40,007 bases of DNA from DHVE2 group archaeon. GTDB taxonomy: Archaea > Thermoplasmatota > Thermoplasmata > Thermoplasmatales > Aciduliprofundaceae. Shown here in pieces: positions 8,398 through 16,561 of the stretch (positions are counted from its first letter, which is position 1; each line of letters begins with the position of its first letter). The notes below the pieces were generated by a model, which did not search any database, was not told where the DNA came from, and saw nothing but the letters and a program-made list of their open reading frames with translations. Location: contig WALH01000047.1 in the NCBI GenBank assembly GCA_015522935.1, forward strand, positions 1 through 40,007, in the 5' to 3' direction. A program made the position numbers and the translations under genes.

Positions 8398-10281
8398 ATG
8401 ATAGATAAGCTTCCAGATATATGCGATAATATTGGTGCTGCGATCACACTTATAGATGATAACTACAAAATTTTGGATATTAATCATGAGCTCGTATGGA
8501 AGGGGAAAGTAACCAAAGAATTTGCAGTTGGCAAAAACTTCCTGAATTTCTTTCCGGGGGAACACAGAGAAAAAGTAAAGGAGATGTTAGAAAATGTAAG
8601 GAAAAAGGGAATGGGGAGGGGAGTGGCGATCCTAAATTCTCCCTCTGGAAAGAATTTCTGGATATATCTCAGATTATCAAAAATAGATGGGGGTTTTGTT
8701 GTAACCATAGTGGATATAACCAAGATGGTTAATGAACATATAGAGCTAACGGAGAGACATGAGGAATTGGAAATGGTAAACAGGTTCGTGAAGGAGATAA
8801 GCAGTACCTTGGATATTGAAGAAATTTGCGATAAGGCATACGGAGAGCTTTCCAATATTGTCAAAAATATGGATGCTTTCATAATATCACTTGTGGATGA
8901 GGATAAAGGGGGGATATGGGCAGAATATGTTGTAGGCGAGGGGAAGAAATACGAAAAGAGGAAATTCCCCCTGAGCGATAAGGATACTCTATCGGGGTGG
9001 GTTGCAATACACAGAGAAGAATTATACATAAGGAACATCAATAGGGATAAACTTCCCTCGCACTACAAGCTCATTGGCACTCCCATGCTCACCTGGCTGG
9101 GTATTCCCATGATACATGGAAAACATGTGTTAGGAGTGCTCAGTGTGCAGAGCAGGAAAGAGAGTGCATTCTCTGAGAGAGATATTAGACTTCTTCGTCT
9201 TATAGCGGGACAGCTTTCCATAGCCATTTCCAATGCGATTATCCACAGGAATCTGAGGAGAAGTGAGGAACTGTACCGCACCTTGGTGAACAACAGTTTA
9301 ATAGGAATTGTAACAGTGGATGCGAATGTTAAGTTAACCTTTGTAAACAGAGCGTTTGCGGATATGTTAGGATATAAGCAAGAGGAGATGATTGGAAAAA
9401 CCATCTATCAGTTTGCCACAAAGAAAGGCAGGATTTCTCTGAGTAAAGGTCATGAAAGAAGGGTGAGGGGACTCACGGATACCTATGAAGCAGAACTGAG
9501 AAGGAAAGATGGTTCAAAGGTTCCCGTAATAATATACGCTTCGCCACTTAAGGACGGAAAAGGAAATATAACAGGATCAATAGGGGCAATAGCCGATATT
9601 TCACAGATAAAGAAAATGGAGAACAAACTGAGAGAATCAAATGATTTCTTTAAACTTCTCCTTCATGTGATTGGCCACGACCTGAAAACCCCTCTATCGG
9701 TTATATCGGGATATGCGGAGCTCATAACCGAGGAGCCAGACCCTGAATATGGAAAAGAGATAAAACGTGCGGTTGACCTTGCCAGCATTATAATCTCCGA
9801 TATCCGCCTTCTTCTTCGCATGGAAATGAGCGGGAATGGCAACGTAAGAGAAGAGTACTCTCTCAAAGAAGTGATGATGGATACAGTTGCCATAGTGAGA
9901 GAAAAGTACCCTGAGGCAAAGATTGAAATTAGCGGAGAAGAGGAAAAGCTCTGCGGAAGTAAATTACTCATGCGCGAAGCATTGGTGAACATTATGCTGA
10001 ACGCATTCCAGTATGGCAGCACAGAGGTGAAAATAACATCTGAGAAAAAAGATGGAAAAATCATTCTGAAGCTTGCAGATAACGGTTCCGGCATAAATGA
10101 TGAGAGAAAGAAAAAAATATTTGAGCCATTTTTGAAATTTGAAGCAGGTGGTTCAGGATTGGGATTGCACATAGTGAAGAAAGTTATATCCCTTCATCAC
10201 GGCAAAATCTGGGTGGAGGATAACACTCCGAAAGGCAGTGTATTCATTATTGAATTACCAATTGGGAATAAATGCGAATGA
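8398..10281 (+). CDS. Sensor histidine kinase, PAS-GAF-PAS-HisKA-HATPase
   Basis: 627 residues, no membrane segment, so probably cytosolic. Domains in order are a PAS domain (about 1-105), a GAF domain (about 125-285, ending LGVLSVQSRKESAFSERD), a second PAS domain (about 290-405, with LGYKQEEMIGK), a dimerisation helix with phospho-acceptor His427 in GHDLKTPLS, and an ATPase domain with the N box REALVNIMLNAFQYG, G1 box LADNGSGI, F box IFEPFLKF and G2 box GGSGLGLHI. It would autophosphorylate in response to a small ligand or redox cue. No receiver-domain gene lies next to it. A TATA-like CTTTAATAT about 30 bp before ATG 8398 fits a leaderless message. Confidence 0.9.
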   Translation: MIDKLPDICDNIGAAITLIDDNYKILDINHELVWKGKVTKEFAVGKNFLNFFPGEHREKVKEMLENVRKKGMGRGVAILNSPSGKNFWIYLRLSKIDGGFVVTIVDITKMVNEHIELTERHEELEMVNRFVKEISSTLDIEEICDKAYGELSNIVKNMDAFIISLVDEDKGGIWAEYVVGEGKKYEKRKFPLSDKDTLSGWVAIHREELYIRNINRDKLPSHYKLIGTPMLTWLGIPMIHGKHVLGVLSVQSRKESAFSERDIRLLRLIAGQLSIAISNAIIHRNLRRSEELYRTLVNNSLIGIVTVDANVKLTFVNRAFADMLGYKQEEMIGKTIYQFATKKGRISLSKGHERRVRGLTDTYEAELRRKDGSKVPVIIYASPLKDGKGNITGSIGAIADISQIKKMENKLRESNDFFKLLLHVIGHDLKTPLSVISGYAELITEEPDPEYGKEIKRAVDLASIIISDIRLLLRMEMSGNGNVREEYSLKEVMMDTVAIVREKYPEAKIEISGEEEKLCGSKLLMREALVNIMLNAFQYGSTEVKITSEKKDGKIILKLADNGSGINDERKKKIFEPFLKFEAGGSGLGLHIVKKVISLHHGKIWVEDNTPKGSVFIIELPIGNKCE

Positions 10282-10339
10282 AGAATTGAAAATAAAAGAA
10301 TGGAAACACTTATTTTGATTTATTATATCTGGGAAAATC

Positions 10340-10855
10340 ATGGAACTCTTGCCTATTCACATATACATTCTTCTTCATATAAAAAGGGCAAATGTGGAGT
10401 ATGCAAAGATGATCTCAAAGATGACTGATTTGGATATTGACGAGATAAATAAAGCAATAGAAGATTTAATGAAATTGGGCTATCTTGAAAGAGATAGCGG
10501 GTCAGCAATTAAGAGAAGCAGGGCAAGATTCAAGAGAGCGAAGGAAGTCCACAAACATCATACATACTATAAATTATCAAGAAAGGGAGAACTGTTTGTG
10601 AGAGAAATAGATGAGAAATACCTCAAGCGATATTTTGATGCTCTTTTGGGAACAGAGGGTTCAAAAATAATCCAATCACTCTTCTCTAAGAATGTCAAAC
10701 CCCTCAATTTAGATAAAGATATTATTGAGAAACTTCGATTTTATAAATTATTAAGCAAATCTGGGAGAACAACAAAATTTTTTAAAATGTTTATGAGATT
10801 TGCAGGAATAAATCACCCAATAACCTTCACGCATGATGCTTTGAATATTAGATAA
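10340..10855 (+). CDS. DUF2250-type winged-helix protein
   Basis: 171 residues. The first 80 or so form a winged helix (HIYILLHIKRANVEYAKMI, then IEDLMKLGYLERD), followed by a basic stretch IKRSRARFKRAKEVHKHH and a C-terminal helical part. This layout matches archaeal DUF2250 proteins, presumed DNA-binding regulators without known targets. TATA-like TTTATTATATC lies about 20 bp before ATG 10340 and there is no Shine-Dalgarno. The gene ends inside the convergent transporter ATPase gene (43 bp overlap). It could regulate the kinase upstream or the transporter opposite, but nothing in the sequence says which. Confidence 0.65.
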   Translation: MELLPIHIYILLHIKRANVEYAKMISKMTDLDIDEINKAIEDLMKLGYLERDSGSAIKRSRARFKRAKEVHKHHTYYKLSRKGELFVREIDEKYLKRYFDALLGTEGSKIIQSLFSKNVKPLNLDKDIIEKLRFYKLLSKSGRTTKFFKMFMRFAGINHPITFTHDALNIR

Positions 10856-11862
10856 ACATCCTTGTTTTTTTCAATACCCAAAAGTTCCATTGAGTTAGGA
10901 GTTATCACAGTTCTCAATTTTATTCCAGCATCAACTGTGAGCCATACAAGATTACCACGCCGAATAACATCTATGATTTTTCCTTTTAGAATATTTCTTG
11001 CGGAGGAGAATATTTTGTAGGGGGATACTATTATTTCCTCAGGCCTTATGGATACGATCACAGAACCGTGAGATTTATCAGGAGTATACAGAGTTACACC
11101 GTTGCAATTTAGAACGCTTAAATTCCCTTTTTTACCCACTGCTCTGCATCTCAGCACATTTGTTGAAACGAAATTGGCAATAAATTCATTCGTGGGTTTT
11201 CTGAAAATATCATCCGGGGTTCCAATCTGAAGTATTTTTCCATTCTTCATAATCACAACTTTGTTGGCAAGAACAAAAACATCCTCAAAGTCATGGGTTA
11301 TCTGAATAACCGTGGTCTCATATTCTTTCATTACATCTTTAACTAATTTTCTCATCTTCTCTCTTGTTTTCACATCAAGCGATGAAAATGGCTCATCCAT
11401 AAGCAGAATTTTCGGCTTGACTACTAATGCTCTTGCAATTGCAACTCTCTGCTGCTCCCCCCCGCTGAGTGTAGTTGGGTTTCGGTAAAGGAGATGTTTA
11501 ATATCTAAAACTTTTGCTATATGCTTAACTTCTTTTCTTACTTCTCCATCATTATTTATTTTCTTTCTCAATCCATAAGCAATATTATTATAAACATTCA
11601 TATTTGGAAAGAGCATGTAATCCTGATAAACCATGCTTATACCTCTCTTTTCAGGAGGTAATGATGTTATATCTTCATTTCCCATGTAAATTCTTCCCTG
11701 CTTAGGCGTGTGGAATCCTGCAATTGTCTCAAGAAGAATTGTTTTTCCACTACCTGTTGGACCAATTATTATCAGGTAATCTCCCCTTTCCACCTCAAAT
11801 GATGCACTTTCAACTTTAAATTCGCCGAATTCTAAGCTTAAGTTTTCAACTCTTAACAGCAT
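10813..11862 (-). CDS. Molybdate/tungstate ABC transporter ATP-binding protein
   Basis: 349 residues. Walker A GPTGSGKT (about residue 33), signature LSGGEQQRVAIARAL (about 130) and Walker B ILLMDEPFSSLD (about 154) show a complete ABC ATPase. The C-terminal 110 residues form TOBE/MOBE-like beta domains as in ModC/WtpC. It powers uptake of the oxyanion bound by the surface protein encoded two genes upstream. Its ATG at 11862 overlaps the permease gene by 17 bp. The substrate is inferred from the whole operon; sulfate-type importers have similar ATPases, but the binding protein looks ModA-like. Confidence 0.85.
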   Translation of the reverse strand: MLLRVENLSLEFGEFKVESASFEVERGDYLIIIGPTGSGKTILLETIAGFHTPKQGRIYMGNEDITSLPPEKRGISMVYQDYMLFPNMNVYNNIAYGLRKKINNDGEVRKEVKHIAKVLDIKHLLYRNPTTLSGGEQQRVAIARALVVKPKILLMDEPFSSLDVKTREKMRKLVKDVMKEYETTVIQITHDFEDVFVLANKVVIMKNGKILQIGTPDDIFRKPTNEFIANFVSTNVLRCRAVGKKGNLSVLNCNGVTLYTPDKSHGSVIVSIRPEEIIVSPYKIFSSARNILKGKIIDVIRRGNLVWLTVDAGIKLRTVITPNSMELLGIEKNKDVYLIFKASCVKVIG

Positions 11863-12640
11863 TTAAGCCCTCCAATTTTTCAAATATGGCAATTGCGATG
11901 AATGATACTATTATCAGAACTATGCCACTTGTTATGGCCATCCCAAGATTTCCATAGGACATATTGAGGTAGAGAGCTATTGGTAGAGTTTCTGTGTTCA
12001 TATATGACCCCCCGGCAAGAATTAGCACGGCTCCAAAAGCGCCCATGCACCTTGCAAATGCTATTATTGTGGATGCAAACAAACCCTTCTTTGCAAGGGG
12101 TAGGGTGATCTTTGTAAATGTTTCAAATTCTCCGTAACCAAGACTTCTTGACACCAACTCATATCTTCTATTAACTCCTTCAAATGCCGAGTATATTATT
12201 CGGGTTGAATATGGAAGTGCAGTGAATATCTGTGCAACAACAATGCCCAATTTTGTAAAAACAATTTTCAACCCAATAATCTCAAAGGATCTTGATACGT
12301 ATGTATTTCCAAAAAATAGAAGCAACGATAGACCTAAAACCAATTCTGGAAATGCCATTGGTAGGTCAATTACTGATTTCACAATACTTTTACCAAAGAA
12401 TGAAAAACGGGAGAGTGCATATCCTATGGGAATCCCGAGAAGCATTACTATGGCGCTTGATACTGCTGCGGTTATTACTGAGAGTTTAAGAGAAAAAATC
12501 ATCTCAGGCGAAGTCATGGATTTCCAAATCTCCTGTGGGCTGGGGACAAAAAATAAAAAAGCTATAGCGATAAATAAAATTGCTGTGAAAAGAGCGGCTA
12601 AAATTATGCAAAAACCTTTGAAACTCAACTTTCCTGACAA
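11846..12640 (-). CDS. Molybdate/tungstate ABC transporter permease
   Basis: 264 residues with about six membrane helices and the EAA loop GYGEFETFTKITLPLAKKG that docks on the ATPase. Length and helix pattern match ModB/WtpB. The start is TTG 12640, giving MSGKLSFKG; no in-frame ATG exists before the first membrane helix, and GGGGGT lies about 9 nt before the TTG. It overlaps the binding-protein gene by 16 bp and the ATPase gene by 17 bp, so the three genes form one tight operon. Confidence 0.85.
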   Translation of the reverse strand: MSGKLSFKGFCIILAALFTAILFIAIAFLFFVPSPQEIWKSMTSPEMIFSLKLSVITAAVSSAIVMLLGIPIGYALSRFSFFGKSIVKSVIDLPMAFPELVLGLSLLLFFGNTYVSRSFEIIGLKIVFTKLGIVVAQIFTALPYSTRIIYSAFEGVNRRYELVSRSLGYGEFETFTKITLPLAKKGLFASTIIAFARCMGAFGAVLILAGGSYMNTETLPIALYLNMSYGNLGMAITSGIVLIIVSFIAIAIFEKLEGLNAVKS

Positions 12641-13413
12641 GGCTCAAACCCCCATTTTTCCCAGACATCTTTATGTTCGTAGATAAAATTGTTGAACTCA
12701 ACGGCTATTTGATAATTTCCATCTTCATTGGCATGAGTCGCCACAGCGGTTGGAATGGTTTTAATTATATTTTGCTCAGCTGGAATGTGAACAACCTGTA
12801 TTTTTCCCTTTGCTTGAGACCATGTGGTTAAATCCTCCCATATTATCGCTGCATCAGCCTGTTTTGTGGCAAGATATATCAGGAGTTGATTAACTGTAGG
12901 TGTAAATGTTATCACATTCTTACTGACATTTTCCCACAAATTATTTTTCTCAAGTATTTTTTTGGAAACTCTACCGATGGCTGGCCCTTTGGGATCGCCA
13001 AGTACAACTTTAACTCCTCTTTTTGCAAGATCATTTAGAGATGTGATATTTTTTGGATTTCCATTTGGAACTGCAATCACGGGGATGTGGTAGGTTATAT
13101 TTTTAACGGTATCCGCAAATAAGTATCCACCTTTTACACCCTCTTCGGTATAATAATATGCACCGGGTATGAACACGTCGCATCCCGTTGTTTCAAGAAT
13201 TCCAAATATCTCTGCACTCCCACCATAATGCACCTCCACTTTAACTCCCGTTTTATTCTCAAAATCATCAATTAATTCGTTCATGGGTTTAATCAGTCCT
13301 GCTCCAGCGCAGATGCTTAGTGTTTTTTCTGTATTATTTGTGTAGAAGAACCAGCCTGCACCAACTGCGCCAAGGATTATTATTGTACTGAGTATTATCC
13401 ACATTTTGTTCAT
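12625..13413 (-). CDS. ModA-like extracellular binding protein
   Basis: About 262 residues. After MNKM comes one hydrophobic signal-anchor segment (WIILSTIIILGAVGAGWFF), so the protein is exported and tethered outside the cell. The mature part has the ModA-like pattern: CAGAGLIKPMNELI, YGGSAEIFG, GCDVFIPG, and a late IIWEDLTTW. It should capture molybdate or tungstate and pass it to the permease. An in-frame GTG at 13422 is possible; ATG 13413 is preferred because GGTGGT lies just upstream. A TATA box TTTAAATA at about 13451-13458 could serve the operon. Confidence 0.8.
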   Translation of the reverse strand: MNKMWIILSTIIILGAVGAGWFFYTNNTEKTLSICAGAGLIKPMNELIDDFENKTGVKVEVHYGGSAEIFGILETTGCDVFIPGAYYYTEEGVKGGYLFADTVKNITYHIPVIAVPNGNPKNITSLNDLAKRGVKVVLGDPKGPAIGRVSKKILEKNNLWENVSKNVITFTPTVNQLLIYLATKQADAAIIWEDLTTWSQAKGKIQVVHIPAEQNIIKTIPTAVATHANEDGNYQIAVEFNNFIYEHKDVWEKWGFEPCQES

Positions 13414-13490
13414 AGTGACCACCGTTATGCTTGATTGGGAATAACGATGAAATATTTAAATTTTGCTAAGGAAAAAAATTAATTTATTTT

Positions 13491-14675
13491 TTAATAGGTC
13501 ATTCTCTTTTTCTTTTTTCTGTATTTCCATACCCACCATACTACTACAGGGAGTATTATAAAGGACATCATATCTCCAGTGTCTCCTGCAAATGCAAGGA
13601 CATCTGCAAAATTTTTCACACCTGCAAGATAGACAATTAAAGATGGAATGGTGGTAAGACTCCATGCATAAACTTTTTTCATTCTTAGAAATTCGATGGT
13701 GTTGCTCTGCTGTGCAAGACCTATACCTATGAAACTTGTGGTAATTGCAATAAACGGAATGATATTCCCTATTAAGTAGCCTGAGTAGCCATATATCTCG
13801 CTTAGTCCCTGTGTGGCAATCTGTGGGGTATCCTTTCCAAAGGCAAGTAAGAACATAGCCATGAAAAACCCGTAAATTAACGTTGGAATGAGAAATGATA
13901 ATATTACGATACTCTTAGTTTTATCATAATCTCCAATTGCCTTATACACATCCGGGATTACAGTATGACATCCAAGAGCAAAGATGGATATGCCCATCAT
14001 TGATAACATCCCAGCAAGATTGAAATAAAGAGCATTAGATATTTTCGCATACGGTATGAGCATACCCATAACACCTATGAAAAGTGCAAGCATGAAATAG
14101 TACATCATAAGTTCTGCTCTTCCGCTCGCCTGAAGGCCACGATATATCAGAAATGAAGAGAAGACCCAAAATATTAAAGCCCCTAAATTTTCATCAATGC
14201 CGAAAAGTTGTGCGAAAACATTTCCCATCCCTGCAATGTACGCTAAAAGCGCACCAAAGCTCATGAGAGTAATACTCAGATACATAGTCCACCCTCCCCA
14301 TTTCCCCAATATTCTCTCAGTTATTGTGCTCATCTGTGCTCCATTCATACTGTGTGATATTTTAAGAACTATGAGTGCAGTAAACAGCATTAAGAGCATT
14401 ACCCCAAAGAGGATAACTGTGGCAGGAATCAATCCCACTTGCGAGGCTGCATAAGGAAGTCCTAACACTCCTGCACCTATCTGTGTCCCAACTAAAATTG
14501 CAAGGCCTTCTTTGGGAGTTATCTTTACTTTCTCTACTCGAATGATTGTTCTTCTCAGCACAACTCTTCTCTTCTCTTTTTTAATATGAATCAAAAGCAA
14601 CTCTCTTCTCTTTCTTCTTCTCCTTATTTTCTTGATATGCGCATAGTACTCCGCTGTGTTTCCACGGGTGACCAT
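13491..14675 (-). CDS. Amino-acid permease (aromatic/AAAP type) with basic N-terminal tail
   Basis: 394 residues. After about 52 residues the first membrane helix begins with GTQIGAGVLGLPYAAS, the hallmark of the Trp/Tyr permease and eukaryotic-type amino-acid transporter superfamily, and about eleven helices follow. The likely role is amino-acid uptake. The first 50 residues are soluble and extremely basic (IRRRRKRR, IKKEKRR), and the C terminus is also basic. GAGAGGT 5 nt before ATG 14675 supports the long start. It follows the stand-alone Lrp ligand-binding gene by 15 bp, so the two are probably co-expressed. Confidence 0.8.
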   Translation of the reverse strand: MVTRGNTAEYYAHIKKIRRRRKRRELLLIHIKKEKRRVVLRRTIIRVEKVKITPKEGLAILVGTQIGAGVLGLPYAASQVGLIPATVILFGVMLLMLFTALIVLKISHSMNGAQMSTITERILGKWGGWTMYLSITLMSFGALLAYIAGMGNVFAQLFGIDENLGALIFWVFSSFLIYRGLQASGRAELMMYYFMLALFIGVMGMLIPYAKISNALYFNLAGMLSMMGISIFALGCHTVIPDVYKAIGDYDKTKSIVILSFLIPTLIYGFFMAMFLLAFGKDTPQIATQGLSEIYGYSGYLIGNIIPFIAITTSFIGIGLAQQSNTIEFLRMKKVYAWSLTTIPSLIVYLAGVKNFADVLAFAGDTGDMMSFIILPVVVWWVWKYRKKKKRMTY

Positions 14676-14690
14676 TTCTACCTCTCTGGA

Positions 14691-14939
14691 TTATTCCTTG
14701 GGAATAACTATCGCTGTTGTGGTGTCTATAACCCCTTCAATTGTGTATATTTTTGGGAGTATAACCCTCGTGAGTTCCCTGAGATTTGAGGCTTCAACAC
14801 GAATGATAGCATCATAGGGACCCGTTACTGCATTTGCCTCTTTTACATTCTTCACCTCTTTTCTTATTTCCTTCAACACCTTTTCAACTTTATCTATTTC
14901 TGCTGTTAGAAGTACGTAAGCTTCTATTTTCTCGTTCAT
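14691..14939 (-). CDS. Stand-alone Lrp/AsnC ligand-binding (RAM) domain protein
   Basis: 82 residues covering only the alpha-beta effector domain of Lrp/AsnC regulators (EAYVLLTAEIDKVEKVL, then TGPYDAIIRVEA), with no helix-turn-helix. Such proteins form rings that bind amino acids at dimer interfaces and can modulate full-length Lrp proteins. It sits 15 bp before the amino-acid permease gene, which suggests it senses the transported amino acid. TATA-like AATTAAATAC lies about 25 bp before ATG 14939. Confidence 0.8.
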   Translation of the reverse strand: MNEKIEAYVLLTAEIDKVEKVLKEIRKEVKNVKEANAVTGPYDAIIRVEASNLRELTRVILPKIYTIEGVIDTTTAIVIPKE

Positions 14940-14990
14940 ATTTCCCCTGCATGAATATGATGTATTTAATTCTTGGTTATGAAAGCTTGT

Positions 14991-15022
14991 ATTTATCCCA
15001 TCTGAATCGCCTGCTCTCTCAA
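14991..15022. repeat. 32-bp direct repeat, copy A
   Basis: Identical to 16530-16561 at 30 of 32 positions; the differences are C15008/G16547 and C15020/T16559. Read on the minus strand it still encodes LREQAIQMG followed by TAA, the exact C terminus of the dehydrogenase beta subunit at 16532, but here it is in non-coding DNA downstream of the flavoprotein gene. Confidence 0.9.
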
Positions 15023-15079
15023 TGCTGGAATTTTCTTGTAAAATCTTTAGTTATGGTCACCTATGAGTGATTAGAAAAA

Positions 15080-16408
15080 CTAAGAATAGATTTTTCTCAG
15101 GGCATCTTCCGCCGCCTTTAAGGTTGCAGGTGCCGTGGGTGCAGGGGTTAAAAGGGGATGCGTTCCTATCTGAAGCGTGGCATATCTGGCTGCTGTGTAT
15201 CCACTCTCAATAGCAAAGCCCATCAGATTTATTATTTCTCCCACAGTATTACCACCGGCGATCTGTGCCCCCAAGAAAAAACCTCCTTGTTTAGTAAATA
15301 ATAATTTTACATAAATCTTTTTTGTTTCCGGCAATGTTCCTGGATGTTTATCAGTAGTCTCGCTTCTTCCTACTACATACTCAAAACCTTCTCTTTTTGC
15401 CTGTCTCTCAATTAATCCTGCAGCCCCCAACGCAATATCTCCCACCTTGGTGGCAAAGATCCCCAAAGTCCCCCGGAATTGTTTGAACGCCTTAATCTTA
15501 TAGAGATTTGCTCCTGCAATTCTTGCTTCAGCAGCGGCTACGGATGCGAGCATAACGGGTTTCTCCTCTCTGGTGAAAAAATCTCTCTTTTCAGCACAAT
15601 CTCCAACAGCAAAGATGTCTGGATGAGATGTTCTCATATATTCATCAACTACAATTCCATTTTTGCTCACTTTTAAGCCTATTTTTTCTGCAAGTTTGGT
15701 ATTTGGTTTTGCTCCAGTAGAGATGAGAGTCAGATCACTCTTGATTTTATTTCCAGAATCCAAAATAACACTATCTTCTTTTATTTCAACAACTTTGGCA
15801 TTTGTGTAAACGTGTACCCTATTTTTCTTCAGTTCTTCTTCTGCCATCTCACAGAAACCATCGTCAAAGGATGTGTACAGAACATGCGGGAGCATTTCAA
15901 TTATACTCACCTTTTTTCCTATCTTTCGTAGTTCATCTGCAAACTCCACACCTATGAACCCCCCACCTATTATGGCTATATCCTTGCTTTTATCTACCTT
16001 TTTTAGTAATTCTTTTAGATATGCAGGATCCTTTCGAACATAAAATACATTCTTCCTATCAATTCCTTCAATAGGTGGCTTCACGGGTATTGATCCGGTC
16101 GCAAAAACAAGTTTCTCAAACTTTATGTTTCCATGATTTTTACTTATCGCCTCTTTCTTCTCCAGATTCACATCTTCAATTTCATCAATAATTATTTTAA
16201 CATCATTATTTATTAGAATTTCATCTGAAATTAAATTTTTTTCCACCGACTTTAATGTTCCAAAAATATAAGGAATTCCACAGGGTATCACAACTCTTCC
16301 TTCTCTCCTCACAATCACAACTCTTTTCTCTGGATAATTCCGCTTTGCTGACAATGCCGTAACTATTCCAGCCGGCCCACCTCCTATTATAAGTACCTCC
16401 GTTTTCAT
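15080..16408 (-). CDS. CoA-disulfide reductase/NADH oxidase-like flavoprotein
   Basis: About 442 residues of the pyridine-nucleotide-disulfide oxidoreductase superfamily: FAD site LIIGGGPAGIVTAL at the N terminus, NAD(P)H site IAIIGGGFIGVEFA near residue 150, FAVGDCAE near 275, and a C-terminal dimerisation domain. The single cysteine in VVIPCGIPY near residue 45 is placed as the redox cysteine of CoA-disulfide reductases and NADH oxidases. Likely substrates are NAD(P)H with CoA disulfide, sulfur or oxygen. ATG 16417 is possible, but AGGAG lies about 8 nt before ATG 16408. The gene is bracketed by the 32-bp direct repeats at 14991 and 16530. Confidence 0.8.
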   Translation of the reverse strand: MKTEVLIIGGGPAGIVTALSAKRNYPEKRVVIVRREGRVVIPCGIPYIFGTLKSVEKNLISDEILINNDVKIIIDEIEDVNLEKKEAISKNHGNIKFEKLVFATGSIPVKPPIEGIDRKNVFYVRKDPAYLKELLKKVDKSKDIAIIGGGFIGVEFADELRKIGKKVSIIEMLPHVLYTSFDDGFCEMAEEELKKNRVHVYTNAKVVEIKEDSVILDSGNKIKSDLTLISTGAKPNTKLAEKIGLKVSKNGIVVDEYMRTSHPDIFAVGDCAEKRDFFTREEKPVMLASVAAAEARIAGANLYKIKAFKQFRGTLGIFATKVGDIALGAAGLIERQAKREGFEYVVGRSETTDKHPGTLPETKKIYVKLLFTKQGGFFLGAQIAGGNTVGEIINLMGFAIESGYTAARYATLQIGTHPLLTPAPTAPATLKAAEDALRKIYS

Positions 16409-16529
16409 CTTCGGCATCTCCTTTCATCTATAGATTTTACAGATACAAGTATTAGGAGGTATATATAATCCTTTTGGTAGACCATTCTCTTTTTTGCATC
16501 CTGTAAATATGAGTATGTATACCACCTTA

Positions 16530-16561
16530 ATTTATCCCATCTGAATGGCCTGCTCTCTTAA
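16530..16561. repeat. 32-bp direct repeat, copy B
   Basis: Near-identical to copy A at 14991-15022. Here the repeat is functional coding DNA: it contains the last nine codons and stop of the dehydrogenase beta gene on the minus strand. The two copies lie 1,539 bp apart (start to start). Confidence 0.9.

Noticed and set aside
8484..10172. Long antisense frames of 113-185 codons opposite the histidine kinase gene
   Set aside because: Their Ser/Phe/Leu-rich composition mirrors Lys/Glu-rich coding DNA on the other strand; no start signals or family resemblance.
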